In this document: positions 1-8,333 of the stretch, one piece after another
How the letters are laid out: every line of letters begins with the position of its first letter
How positions within the stretch are numbered: the first letter of the stretch is position 1
NCBI RefSeq assembly: GCF_900083545.1
Contig: NZ_LT559262.1
Coordinates: 434,001 to 498,000, forward strand
DNA length: 64,000 nt
DNA from: Alistipes provencensis
GTDB taxonomy: Bacteria; Bacteroidota; Bacteroidia; Bacteroidales; Rikenellaceae
Reading direction: 5' to 3'
Program-made: the position numbers and the translations under genes
Notes under the pieces: generated by a model
Databases searched by the model: none
Seen by the model: the letters and a program-made list of their open reading frames with translations, nothing else
Told to the model about the DNA's origin: nothing

Positions 1-104
1 CCTTACACCCTTAAATTATTTGTAGGGATAAAGAATTTGATTTTTTGTAAAAAAAAGTTTATAAAAATAATTTATTGTTACTTTTATTGTAAAATTAATT
101 CATT

Positions 105-845
105 ATGAAAAAGTGCTGGAATTATTATCGTATTTATATTACGACTCTTCGGAAAGATTTATTAGGTATTCTAATTATTGCTATTAGTTCTATATTTCTC
201 ATGGATATGTGGTTTAAGAATATTCCTGCACCATGTAATTTTTTTATTGTATTTGGAAACTTTTGGTATACATTGGCCTTTTCATATATTGCATCATTTA
301 TATTTTATTTTATTGTTGTTCATATTCCTCGACAGAAAGAGAAAAAGGCTATTTATAGTTACATTGAGTCATTTGTAAAGAATATAATTGAAACTGGGCT
401 GGAAATTTATACTCATATGGCACAATCTGTTTCTATGGATATTGATGTAATGAATATTACCAATGAACAGATTATACAACTTTGTAAAGTTGTCAACCCA
501 CAAAATGACTCACCTGTATTATATGAAATATCGGTTTCTTCACGTCATCTTAATTGGATAGAATATTTGCAATATAAGTATAATCGCATTAAAGATTTTG
601 CATCTACAATATTATTACAAACACCTTTTTTAGATTCAGATTTAATTTCCTATATTATCAAAATAGAGTCTCATAACATTTATGAACCTAAACATATTAA
701 TCTCCAATTAATTTTGATTAATAGTGGACGGTTTGGAAACAAGGATTTTACAAATGGTTATGAGAACTCTTTTATTTCTTTTTATAAACTGCTTTGCGAA
801 ACACAAGAGTATTTCCACAATGAGATCCTGAAATATAAAGACTAA
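105..845 (+). CDS. Hypothetical membrane protein with two N-terminal TM helices
   Basis: I do not recognise the family. The 246-residue product has two hydrophobic stretches, about residues 19-36 and 50-73, separated by a short loop, so it should sit in the inner membrane. Residues 80-246 are polar, probably cytoplasmic, and have no motif I can name. Base composition is very AT-rich, unlike the GC-rich core genes to the right, which marks it as part of the transferred island. The ATG at 105 is followed by a lysine-rich start (MKK). It is separated by about 320 bases and a strong hairpin from the ATPase/TOPRIM pair, so it is probably its own transcription unit. A membrane effector of a defence cassette is possible but is only a guess from position. 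Confidence 0.6.
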   Translation: MKKCWNYYRIYITTLRKDLLGILIIAISSIFLMDMWFKNIPAPCNFFIVFGNFWYTLAFSYIASFIFYFIVVHIPRQKEKKAIYSYIESFVKNIIETGLEIYTHMAQSVSMDIDVMNITNEQIIQLCKVVNPQNDSPVLYEISVSSRHLNWIEYLQYKYNRIKDFASTILLQTPFLDSDLISYIIKIESHNIYEPKHINLQLILINSGRFGNKDFTNGYENSFISFYKLLCETQEYFHNEILKYKD

Positions 846-927
846 AAAAGTCTGCATATTCAAGTTAAAAATATATTGCAAATAGTTCAAGTTCATAATT
901 ATCGACCTTACGCCAGCACGAAAACAA

Positions 928-974
928 AAATTAGGGGTAGTAAAATCTTGTCGAGATTACAATACCCCTAATTT
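928..974. terminator. Long perfect hairpin, probable bidirectional terminator
   Basis: Arms 928-939 and 963-974 are perfect 12-base inverted repeats (AAATTAGGGGTA and its complement), with a further inner stem AATCT/AGATT. A's flank the left arm and T's end the right arm. It lies between the membrane protein and the ATPase operon in a 320-base gene-free stretch. A terminator is most likely. A structured RNA or a recombination site is not excluded. Confidence 0.5.
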
Positions 975-1104
975 CTGTAATTTATGCGTTCCAATAAAAT
1001 AGGAATATGGATGCGATTCTACTCTCCTACAATTTTTCCGAATAACGCTATTCATATAGTTCGGCACCGTGTTTGATTTAATCATCGAGGAAGTATTTTT
1101 CTTA

Positions 1105-1149
1105 TTCCGTAAAAAAATTACGGAAATCTCTAAAAATGTATTATATTTG
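1105..1149 (+). promoter_or_regulatory. Promoter with operator-like palindrome for the ATPase/TOPRIM operon
   Basis: TATATTTG at 1142-1149 fits the Bacteroidota -7 element TAnnTTTG and lies 17 bases before the ATG. Just upstream, TTCCGTAA (1105-1112) and TTACGGAA (1118-1125) form a perfect 8-base dyad with a 5-base A spacer. The right half-site falls where the -33 element should be, so a bound repressor would block the polymerase. The regulator is not visible in the window. Confidence 0.5.
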
Positions 1150-1166
1150 CAAAAAACATTGCGATT

Positions 1167-2267
1167 ATGATGTTAATTAAGTTTTCTGTTAAGAATTATA
1201 GAGGATTTTCGGATCGTATCGAGTGGGATTTATCAACGCCCAATAATTATGAGTTCAGTACATATGCCATTAAAGATGGGATTATAAAAAATGGAATTAT
1301 TTATGGTCCGAATGGTTCGGGAAAAACAAACTTTGGATTAGCTATATTTGATATAGAAAACCATCTTTCCCAAAAATGGAAAAAAGCCGATTACTATACT
1401 AATTTTGTATATGCAGGAAATCAAAATGCTCCTGTTGAATTTGAATATATATTTAAAGATGATATTCAAATTATTAAATATATATATTCTAAAAATGATG
1501 GTGGAATTTTATTATCTGAAATTTTGCTTGTGAATGATACCCTTGTGTTCTCTCGAAACGCCGATTCGTTCGAGATAGATGAGGACTCATTTTTAATGGA
1601 AAAATCTACTAAAGAGAATCTTAAAAATAATGCAAATAATGTTTCTATAGTCAATTTCTTATTAACATCCTATCCTTTGACAAAAGATCATTATTTAATA
1701 TCATTACAAAATTTTGTAAACTCAATGCTTTGGTTTAGGTGTCTTGAAACAAGAGAGTTTATAGGGTTAGATACATCTGTAACTAATTTAAACGAGTTTA
1801 TTATTCAAAATAATCTTATTGATGATTTTGCTGAATTTTTAAATCGAGTTAGTGATCAAGCATTCAAATTTATAAAACCAACTAATGATAAACTTCTTTT
1901 ATGTGATATTGGAGGAACTGCAGTTGTATTTAATCAAATTGCATCAACAGGAACACAATCATTAATGCTTTTGTATTTTTGGATAAAGAAAATGAATGAA
2001 GCTTCATTTGTTTTTATAGATGAATTTGATGCGTTTTATCATTTTAAGTTGGCATATGAAGTTTGTAAACAATTATTTGCACTCGATTGCCAAGTGTTTA
2101 CATCATCCCATAACACTTATTTGATGACAAATGATTTATTACGCCCTGATTGTAATTTCATTGTAAATAATAATAAAATTAAGCCTTTGAGTGAATGTAC
2201 GGAGAAAGAACTCCGATTTGGGCATAATATTGAAAAATTATTTCGAGGTAATGCATTTCAAGTATGA
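1167..2267 (+). CDS. AAA/ABC-type ATPase (AAA_15/AAA_21-like), defence-pair sensor
   Basis: The 366-residue product starts with the typical IKFSVKNYRGF strand of OLD/RloA/AbiLi-like ATPases. It has Walker A GPNGSGKTN near residue 50, a Walker B/D-loop FVFIDEFDAFYH near 290, and a switch histidine in FTSSHNTYL near 315. The C-terminal part ending in GHNIEKLFRGNAF resembles the tail of AbiLi-type ATPases. The stop codon overlaps the start of the next gene by ATGA, so the two are translationally coupled. In known ATPase + TOPRIM pairs (AbiL, PARIS, Gabija-like) the ATPase senses phage and controls the nuclease. That role is inferred here from architecture. The gene is AT-rich and lies in the island. 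Confidence 0.75.
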   Translation: MMLIKFSVKNYRGFSDRIEWDLSTPNNYEFSTYAIKDGIIKNGIIYGPNGSGKTNFGLAIFDIENHLSQKWKKADYYTNFVYAGNQNAPVEFEYIFKDDIQIIKYIYSKNDGGILLSEILLVNDTLVFSRNADSFEIDEDSFLMEKSTKENLKNNANNVSIVNFLLTSYPLTKDHYLISLQNFVNSMLWFRCLETREFIGLDTSVTNLNEFIIQNNLIDDFAEFLNRVSDQAFKFIKPTNDKLLLCDIGGTAVVFNQIASTGTQSLMLLYFWIKKMNEASFVFIDEFDAFYHFKLAYEVCKQLFALDCQVFTSSHNTYLMTNDLLRPDCNFIVNNNKIKPLSECTEKELRFGHNIEKLFRGNAFQV

Positions 2268-3088
2268 TTCTATTCGTTTTTGAAGGGGCAAAATGTGAAC
2301 CTCGCCTATTTAATTCTTTACAAGCTTTGTTCTTTCGAAAAGAAGCTGAGTCTTTTATATGTACATATAATAGTAATATTTATTCATTATATACTAAATT
2401 AAAAAGGTTAGATATTTTTGGCGATCCAATTGGAGCGAGTGGAGATACAGTAACAGTTCTTAATGAAATATTAAAACAACAAGGAGACAATACGCTTGAT
2501 GCTATTGTTGAAACGAATGTTTCTGAAATATATTTGTTTTTTGATTATGATTTTCATAATTCTCGATTATCATTAGATGAGAATAATTTACATCTGCAAG
2601 AAATGATTGATTATTTTCATGAAGAGACTGCAAATGGTAAATTATATATTAATTACCCAATGGTAGAATCAATTCGGTATACCCAACGATTGTTTGATAT
2701 CAACTATTGGCAATATATAGTAATGAGAGATGAATGCCATAAATTCAAACATTTAGCCTGCAAATTTTCATATTATAGTTCATTTGATCATTTATTGATT
2801 TCAAATAATAAGAATGAAGCTGATGAGAAAAAAATAGAAAAAGCGAAACAGGCTCGTTGTAATTGGTGCAATTTAATTGTTATGAACGTAATGAAAGCTA
2901 ATTACATATGTTATGGTTCTAATTCTTTCCCATTCGAGAAGATGCTGATTTCACAAAAAGATATTCTTGAAAATCAGATACAAAAATATGTATGTCAAGA
3001 AAAATCTAAGGTTGCTATATTGAATGCATTTCCTCTATTTCTATATGAATATTTCAAAAATGCAGCTATCCATTGTTGTCGAGAATAG
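2264..3088 (+). CDS. TOPRIM-like effector partner (RloB/AbiLii/AriB-like)
   Basis: The 274-residue product opens with ILFVFEGAKCEPRLF, the strand-turn-glutamate signature of TOPRIM-like proteins such as RloB and AbiLii. Near residue 92 it has IYLFFDYDFHN, which supplies the DxD metal motif after a hydrophobic strand. Another possible acidic strand is YPMVESIRY near 130. The rest is unassigned. Overlap of four bases (ATGA) with the ATPase shows the two form one unit. By analogy with PARIS AriB or AbiLii it would be a nuclease effector causing growth arrest when released or activated. The exact family is uncertain because the similarity is at motif level only. Confidence 0.6.
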   Translation: MILFVFEGAKCEPRLFNSLQALFFRKEAESFICTYNSNIYSLYTKLKRLDIFGDPIGASGDTVTVLNEILKQQGDNTLDAIVETNVSEIYLFFDYDFHNSRLSLDENNLHLQEMIDYFHEETANGKLYINYPMVESIRYTQRLFDINYWQYIVMRDECHKFKHLACKFSYYSSFDHLLISNNKNEADEKKIEKAKQARCNWCNLIVMNVMKANYICYGSNSFPFEKMLISQKDILENQIQKYVCQEKSKVAILNAFPLFLYEYFKNAAIHCCRE

Positions 3089-3146
3089 ATAATCTAACAG
3101 CAGAATAAAAAGTTGTATCTTGGTTTAGATGCTTTGTTATTCCATT

Positions 3147-3220
3147 TAAGCCGACATATTCCCTTTAATCGGGAGTTGTAAAACATTCCAACCCTCAATT
3201 ATCGAGAATATGCCGACTTA
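3147..3220. repeat. Imperfect inverted repeat in the gap after the defence pair
   Basis: Arms 3147-3163 and 3204-3220 pair at about 14 of 17 positions (TAAGCCGACATATTCCC and the complement of GAGAATATGCCGACTTA). It lies in the 226-base gap between the plus-strand defence pair and convergent minus-strand genes. It could end transcription from both sides, but no T-run is obvious. Nothing else is seen in this gap. Confidence 0.35.
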
Positions 3221-3314
3221 AAATCTGTTTTGACGGTTTGGTAATAGCCGTAAGGATCACAAGTAGCCGATAATCAGCCAACCGACCTACCGAGTATATA
3301 GAGTGTTCCGCGCG

Positions 3315-3590
3315 TTATCCTGCGGCTATCTCTTGTATAACGCTATCCATACAGATTGCCTGTCCGCTTGCTAATCTTCCCCACCAACAGCAACCGTATT
3401 CCTCGATGATTACCTCTCCCGCACGTTTCAGTCGTTCGGCCAGCCAGCTGTCAATCAACCACCATTCCATAACATCACCCAAGAACGGATAGATATATTC
3501 TTCGGGTAGCAGGTGCTTGTTCAGCATTTCATCCACGACTGCGGTTTGATTCATCAGTACGCAGTTCTCCACTAATCGCCGTGCTGTCAT
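3315..3590 (-). CDS. Small hypothetical protein of Bacteroidales mobile elements
   Basis: The 91-residue product starts MTARRLVENCVLMNQTAVVD and contains EWWLIDSWLAERL and WGRLASGQAICMD. I recall close relatives next to DUF6908 genes in Bacteroides conjugative and mobilisable elements, without known function. I chose the start at 3590 because its ATG overlaps the upstream stop as ATGA. An ATG 36 bases further upstream would overlap the neighbour more deeply. It ends with TAA and uses only TGG for tryptophan. Confidence 0.65.
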   Translation of the reverse strand: MTARRLVENCVLMNQTAVVDEMLNKHLLPEEYIYPFLGDVMEWWLIDSWLAERLKRAGEVIIEEYGCCWWGRLASGQAICMDSVIQEIAAG

Positions 3591-3973
3591 AATAGGTGCT
3601 GTTGTGTGGCTATGTTGCGTAACCATTGATTAGCAAATACGGTGAGGTCTGCCTGTAAACGAGGATTCAACGCTATTCCATCTTCCGACCATTTCACGCT
3701 GTTCTGCTCTATACCGCAGTAGTCATTGCGATAGTAATAGGGAATGAATTGCCGAGTGTCTTTGTGCAGGGCAAAGAGCATTTCGGGGTCTCGCATGGCA
3801 TCGCCATTCTGCTGTCCGTAATGAGCCAGCGAAAAAAAGTCGTACTTGTCGATACGTCCGATTAGTTCGATGTGGACGGGCATATAAGTACCGTCCGAAT
3901 TGTCGATTTTGGTTGTCTGTAAAGCTAACATGCTACGGAAAATCTCCGCGGCTCTCCTGTCAAGTGTTTTCAT
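3587..3973 (-). CDS. DUF6908-like protein of a mobile element
   Basis: The 128-residue product has features I associate with the DUF6908 family: an N-terminal helix, IDNSDGTYMPVHIELIG near residue 23, FSLAHYGQQNGDAMRDPEM near 46-64 and a C-terminal FANQWL. These proteins are common accessory genes of Bacteroidales conjugative transposons, and their function is unknown. It is the first gene of a two-gene unit, coupled by ATGA to the small protein downstream. The family name comes from memory of the pattern, not a search. Confidence 0.65.
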   Translation of the reverse strand: MKTLDRRAAEIFRSMLALQTTKIDNSDGTYMPVHIELIGRIDKYDFFSLAHYGQQNGDAMRDPEMLFALHKDTRQFIPYYYRNDYCGIEQNSVKWSEDGIALNPRLQADLTVFANQWLRNIATQQHLL

Positions 3974-4057
3974 AGATAAAACGGTTTTACATTCAACAAT
4001 AGGGAGGGGCTTTAGTATGGAGTAACTGTATGTGCAGGGGATATATTTAGGTTGAAT

Positions 4058-4088
4058 TTTGTCTGTAATGAACTTTCTTGTATATTTG
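4058..4088 (+). promoter_or_regulatory. Promoter of the secreted island protein
   Basis: TTTG at 4058-4061, a 19-base spacer and TATATTTG at 4081-4088 match the Bacteroidota sigma-AB consensus exactly. The start codon follows 20 bases later. Confidence 0.7.
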
Positions 4089-4108
4089 GGTAAGCAATCA
4101 ATTTTGAT

Positions 4109-4690
4109 ATGAAAAAGTTATTAATCATTCTATTTTGTTTATTTTCTCTAAATGTATTTTCAAAGTCTGTAAAATATACTTATAAGGCACTAAAAGCAGA
4201 GGGATGCAGTGTTGAATATTCTGCAACATGGCAAGAGGGAAAACCTTATTTAGTGGTTGCTGTAACATCAGACAGGTTGGTCTATCCAGAAAATCCTATA
4301 CTAATGTTCCGCTGTTTTAATGATAGTATTATTAAATTGACGGGAACATCGGTTGCATCATCATCCAGTCAGTATGGAATTATGATAAATAACATATTAG
4401 CCCCTATATCAGAATTACGAGTTACGGCAGTTTTCCCAATGACAGAGAAGCAGGTTGAATTACTTAAAAATGGAGTTTCAAAAGTTTCTCTTTCAACGCT
4501 TCCTATTAAACACGAAAGGTCATTTAATAAAGATAAAATTGGACGAAAATTGCATGATTTTTTCAGGCAGATAAAGATAAGGAAAACTCGTTCTAATCTA
4601 CCGATAGATAAAAAAACTCCGACCAGCACAAAACCAGTCGGAGTTTTTTATCTTATCTGTTCTCTGCGGCAATCCTTTTCTTCGCAATAA
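4109..4690 (+). CDS. Hypothetical secreted protein with an unusual read-on C-terminus
   Basis: The 193-residue product begins with a clear signal peptide (MKKLLIILFCLFSLNVFS, cleavage near residue 19). The mature part has a beta-rich look (YLVVAVTSDRLVYPENPILMF) and no recognised domain. The frame runs through a perfect terminator hairpin at 4611-4649, so the last 27 residues or so are encoded by the hairpin and by the 3' end of the convergent helicase. In the other two frames stops occur at 4605-4607 (TAG) and 4609-4611 (TAA), just before the hairpin. This suggests that a small frameshift has removed the original stop. The first 150 residues are credible; the tail is doubtful. Confidence 0.6.
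   Translation: MKKLLIILFCLFSLNVFSKSVKYTYKALKAEGCSVEYSATWQEGKPYLVVAVTSDRLVYPENPILMFRCFNDSIIKLTGTSVASSSSQYGIMINNILAPISELRVTAVFPMTEKQVELLKNGVSKVSLSTLPIKHERSFNKDKIGRKLHDFFRQIKIRKTRSNLPIDKKTPTSTKPVGVFYLICSLRQSFSSQ
4611..4649. terminator. Bidirectional rho-independent terminator
   Basis: Perfect 13-base arms at 4611-4623 and 4637-4649 (AAAAAACTCCGAC and complement) with a 13-base loop. On the minus strand it starts only four bases after a TAA stop at 4653-4655, which supports that TAA as the natural end of the helicase frame. Confidence 0.85.
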
Positions 4691-6446
4691 TCTTACTTCT
4701 TATAAGGATTACGCAGGCGGTGTTCTTGCCGTCGATATTTCGGTAGCATGTATCTATGTCGTATCATTCGGCGAGGTCTGACGCTTTGGCCGTCTGTCTT
4801 ATCCCCAAATCGTCATAAATACGCTGTAATTTCGCCTTTGCGGTTCTTGCGGGAACAGCCGTCTGTTGCGGCAGGTCGCTCTTAATCCGCTGTACGATTT
4901 TATAGGCCAATTCGCTTTTTCCGTATTTGAGCAACTCTCGCTTTATCTGCGTTTGGTTGTAATTGAGTTCCCTTACCTTGTCTTTTCCTACTTTCTCGTA
5001 ACTCTCCTTAACGAGCGGGTTGCGCTGTGCTATCAAATCCGCCGAAAAACGGCTTAACGAAAACATGCTGGTATCAGCCCGCAATTCTGCGTATCTGTCG
5101 AACAACTCCCGAAAAGGTATCTTTGCCTTGCCGTTCGTTTCCAGCCTGTCAATCCGAAAACTGTGTTTTGCCGTGTCTGTTATCTCGTTTCCGTTGCGCT
5201 GGTATTCCGTAATGAGGTTACGCCCGTCTGCGTAAATCTCCTGTCAGTTGCGGAAATTCAGCATATCCAATTTCAGCCTGTTGCGGTCTAATGTCATTGT
5301 TTTTTTGTTTATATAATTCATATCTGCGTGGATTAAGGGTTTCAAATCCTCGTCCCCCGTGGCATACCATTTCAGCCAGCGTTCGGCCTTGTCTATCTCC
5401 TTTTCGGTCGATGCTTTGAATTGCGCATAGCTGACATCCCGACCGTATCGGGATTCGGAAAAGATATGCGTTATCTCTTTGTATCGGGTATCTCTGATGC
5501 GTCCTGCAATCTGCCGTATCGTGGTCGCAACATCCAGCATCGAGTGTGTGACCGTTCCGTCGCTCACAATGTAGGTGCGTCCTGTCTTGTCGAAAATATC
5601 GCACCCCTCAAAGGCCGTCGAGGTGTAGAAATTGATTTTGCAGGGTTCGCCGCTGGGTGTACTTATCGGGAAACCGTCTATCTTCTCTTTATTGCGGTCG
5701 TAACTCTCGCCGCTTTGCGAACAGACTATCTTTACTTGGTCGGGGGTCAGTTTCGCATGACGGATCACCTTGCCGATAAATGTCACGCTGTTCACGAAAA
5801 AGTGCAGGTTGAAACCGATTTGTTGCGCAATGGCATTTCGGCATAAGGCCGTAACAGTCGCTAACGGGCTTGTCGCTTCCCACAACCTTACCTGTATCGG
5901 CTCGGCGTTCGGTCAGATGATTTTCGTTTGCGGCATGGTCTGTAACTCGTCCAATAGAAACTCATGTTCGATAGGCGTTGCCGAAAGATAGGTCTTGCTT
6001 GCGAAACGGGGTGCTTGTTCCAATAGTCCAGCAATCGCGGAATGGCGGAATGAATAATCGAATAACAAGCGGTGGTATTCATCCACCAATAGAAATGCCT
6101 TGCTGTAAATCTCTGCACCCGCGACATCCGCGATACGGGGGATTGCATCATAGGTGGCCATAATCTTCCAGCGGTCGTGGGCTTTCAGATAGTCGGCAAT
6201 CTCTTGATTCGTAACACCCCCGTAAACGCCTAAAAGGTCGGGGTGTTCCTGCATCTTGTTCTTGATAAGATTGACCGTCGGCGCAGCAATCAAAGTTGAA
6301 CGGTCGTTTGTAATGGCAAGACTCGTTGCGCCGCATCCCGTTATGCCTTTATCTAAAATGCAGTTTTCGGGTAAGTGTTGCCCGATTTCGGGAATCTCTT
6401 CGATTCATCGGGCCGTCATAGGGGCTGTAATAATTCTTGGTTCCAT
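4653..6446 (-). pseudogene. SF2 (DEAD/DEAH-like) helicase, one frame with four in-frame TGA codons
   Basis: Read in a single frame from the ATG at 6446, 597 codons reach a TAA at 4653-4655, right before a terminator. The helicase motifs are complete: Walker A GITGCGATS (codons 34-42), DEYH (122-125), SAT (155-157) and the arginine-finger motif QIAGRIR (312-318). The frame is broken only by TGA at 6405-6407, 5913-5915, 5244-5246 and 4764-4766 (codons 14, 178, 401 and 561). There is no TAA, TAG or frameshift. Four tryptophans are encoded by TGG (codons 93, 189, 357, 360). TGA could be a decayed Trp or Arg codon, or be read as Trp. Relatives occur as unnamed helicases in Bacteroidales mobile elements. 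In the standard code only fragments would be made, so I call it a pseudogene. Confidence 0.75.
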
Positions 6447-6560
6447 AGATTTATAAATTATAGGATAGGATTTCACCGCATTTTTTCTGTGTGTGAAATA
6501 TCTTTTATATAAGGGAATTTCATTTCCTGCACAAAAAATATGCGAATATAAGCCAAAGAC

Positions 6561-6585
6561 AAGGACAGCATTATCTACTGTCCTT
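6561..6585. repeat. Hairpin sharing the AGGACAG motif
   Basis: AAGGACAG (6561-6568) and CTGTCCTT (6578-6585) form a perfect 8-base dyad. The arm sequence recurs in the two larger hairpins at 6948-7098. This is inside the 661-base stretch between helicase and integrase, in which I see no credible gene. Confidence 0.5.
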
Positions 6586-6947
6586 ATCTGCCTTGTAAAC
6601 TTATTTTCTATGGAAGCAAAAAGAATTTCCCTATCTCGGATTTGCTATTACAAATATACTGAAAATCCTTCATATTTACAAGTTTGTCGGCCGCTTTGTG
6701 AGGGATATTTTAGGTTCTTTCTATGAAAAATCTCCCTCATTCATAACCCCTTACAGAATCGCATACAGCATACCTCAGATAGCCTTTGCCGCATTTGTGA
6801 TTGTGGTTTTGTTCTGAATACCCTTAAATGTATTGTAATTTTGTACTAAAAACCCGATAAAACATTGTTTCAAAAGATAATTAGAACAATTATGCAGGAT
6901 ATTTTGTTCTATTAGTTCGATAATGTATATAAATCTCAATAAGTAAA

Positions 6948-7004
6948 AAGGACAAACATTGTCAAGGGGTATGAATTATAGACCCCTTGTCAATGTCTGT
7001 CCTT
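6948..7004. repeat. Long hairpin, first of a tandem related pair
   Basis: Arms of about 23 bases (6948-6970 and 6981-7004) pair at roughly 21 positions around a 10-base loop. The left arm AAGGACAAACATTGTCAAGG closely matches the left arm of the next hairpin. Function is unknown: terminator, integrase arm-type site, or structured RNA. Confidence 0.6.
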
Positions 7005-7043
7005 GTCTTTTATGAACTGTTGATGCTGGTTGAGTAGAGAGTG

Positions 7044-7098
7044 AGGACAGACATTGTAAAAGGGTTTATCTTTTAGACCCTTTTACAAAGTTTGTCCT
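7044..7098. repeat. Long hairpin, second of the pair, just after the integrase stop
   Basis: Arms 7044-7065 and 7077-7098 pair at about 20 of 22 positions, and outer flanks (TAGAGAG and complement) extend the stem. It starts ten bases after the integrase stop codon, so terminating integrase transcription is one plausible role. It shares both arm sequences with the hairpin 40 bases further on. Confidence 0.6.
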
Positions 7099-7107
7099 TG
7101 CTCCTCT

Positions 7108-8325
7108 CTACAATAAATGCTGCATAGCCGCATCTATCTGCGAGTTCTCAAAGCTATCGAGGTAGATTTGAGTGGTGGATAGGTCGGAATGTCCCAATGA
7201 TTCGGAAATGAGGGCTACGCTTACGCCTGACCTTTTCAAGACCGTAGCGAACGTATGCCGAGCGACATAGGTAGTCAGATGTTCGATGCCGACCCGCTGT
7301 CCAATTTTACGCAACCAGCGATTCGTGTTCGTCAGCACCTTGTGCGTTCGGTCATATCTCTGCTGCTCCGTTCTATGCACACGGCGGTCGAGTATCGGGA
7401 AAATGTAATCTTCATCCGTCTGCCCTTGTCGCTGGTATTTGGCAATGATATTCCGCATTTCTTCCGTCAGCAGGAAATTAATCGGCTTGCCCGTTTTCTT
7501 GCGAACGTATTGCACCCGTCCGTCCCGTATGTTGCCGTATTTCAGCAGGGCGATGTCCGCAAAGTTAATCCCCGCTCCGAAATAGCTGAACACGAAAATA
7601 TCCCGTGCCAATCGTTCGGATGGATAGCCTTGCGACAAATCGAGTGCAATAACCTTGCGCACGTCCTCTTTCGTGATGGCCCGTTTCTTCGTTCGCGTAT
7701 CGAATTTGCTGACTTTATAAGCATCGAACGGGTAATAGTCCCGTTTCACCAACTGCAATTCTATCGCCTTGTTGAACACGCTACGCAACGTGCGAAAGAG
7801 TTGGCTGATGGTCGTATCACCGCAACCACTCGTCCGTAACCAGTTCTCGTAACGGCGCAACCACACGGCATCAATATCGCTGAACGGAATTTGCAACCGC
7901 TGCCCCGTGAATTTCAGCAACGATGTACGGGAGTATTTGTAAACACCTGCATTGCCGAGTTTTCCGCCGCGTTTCATGTCGTCAATCAGTTTATCGTACA
8001 ATTCGACCACCGTCGCGCAACGGACTTGGTTATGAAAATGAGACACGAGCGTTTCCACCGTGTATTCACGTTGCTGGGAGGTCATTTCGACAATCAAATC
8101 GTTGTATTCCGCCGTTTTTGCGGCTATCAGCCGTTCAATTTGCTCCTTATTGGGACAATTTCGTTTAGGCTTGCCTTTCTCGAAATCCCAAAACTTTTCG
8201 TGCAGGGAAAGGCCGAGCGAAACGTATTTGCGTTTGCGGTCTTTCGTAACTCGGAGCATTAAAGGAAGCGTTCCGTCTTTGAGAGGTTTGTACTTGTAAC
8301 AAATGACCTCGATGTTTGCTTTCAT
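7108..8325 (-). CDS. Tyrosine recombinase (IntDOT-like integrase) of the island
   Basis: The 405-residue protein has an N-terminal arm-binding domain (residues 1-90, IEVICYKYKPLKDGTLPLML), a SAM-like core-binding domain (about 100-195) and a catalytic domain (about 210-395). Visible catalytic residues are the beta-hairpin lysine in VRKKTGK, TTYVARHTFAT with the second arginine, LGHSDLSTTQIYLD with the late histidine and the nucleophile tyrosine. The first arginine position reads GINFADI, with Asn where XerD has Arg; loss of this arginine is known for IntDOT and relatives. It is the last gene of the island before tRNA-Val and points away from the tRNAs, as expected for an integrated element. 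The start is the ATG at 8325 (MKANIEV). Confidence 0.9.
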   Translation of the reverse strand: MKANIEVICYKYKPLKDGTLPLMLRVTKDRKRKYVSLGLSLHEKFWDFEKGKPKRNCPNKEQIERLIAAKTAEYNDLIVEMTSQQREYTVETLVSHFHNQVRCATVVELYDKLIDDMKRGGKLGNAGVYKYSRTSLLKFTGQRLQIPFSDIDAVWLRRYENWLRTSGCGDTTISQLFRTLRSVFNKAIELQLVKRDYYPFDAYKVSKFDTRTKKRAITKEDVRKVIALDLSQGYPSERLARDIFVFSYFGAGINFADIALLKYGNIRDGRVQYVRKKTGKPINFLLTEEMRNIIAKYQRQGQTDEDYIFPILDRRVHRTEQQRYDRTHKVLTNTNRWLRKIGQRVGIEHLTTYVARHTFATVLKRSGVSVALISESLGHSDLSTTQIYLDSFENSQIDAAMQHLL

Positions 8326-8333
8326 GCGTCATT

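Noticed and set aside
4653..6446. Selenocysteine as the reading of the in-frame TGA codons
   Set aside because: Helicases have no known selenocysteine sites, four such sites would be extraordinary, and no SECIS-like hairpin was seen just after the codons.
6493..6726. A 77-codon open frame on the plus strand between helicase and integrase
   Set aside because: It crosses the 6561-6585 hairpin, has no domain or good ribosome-binding site, and its composition fits non-coding AT-rich DNA.
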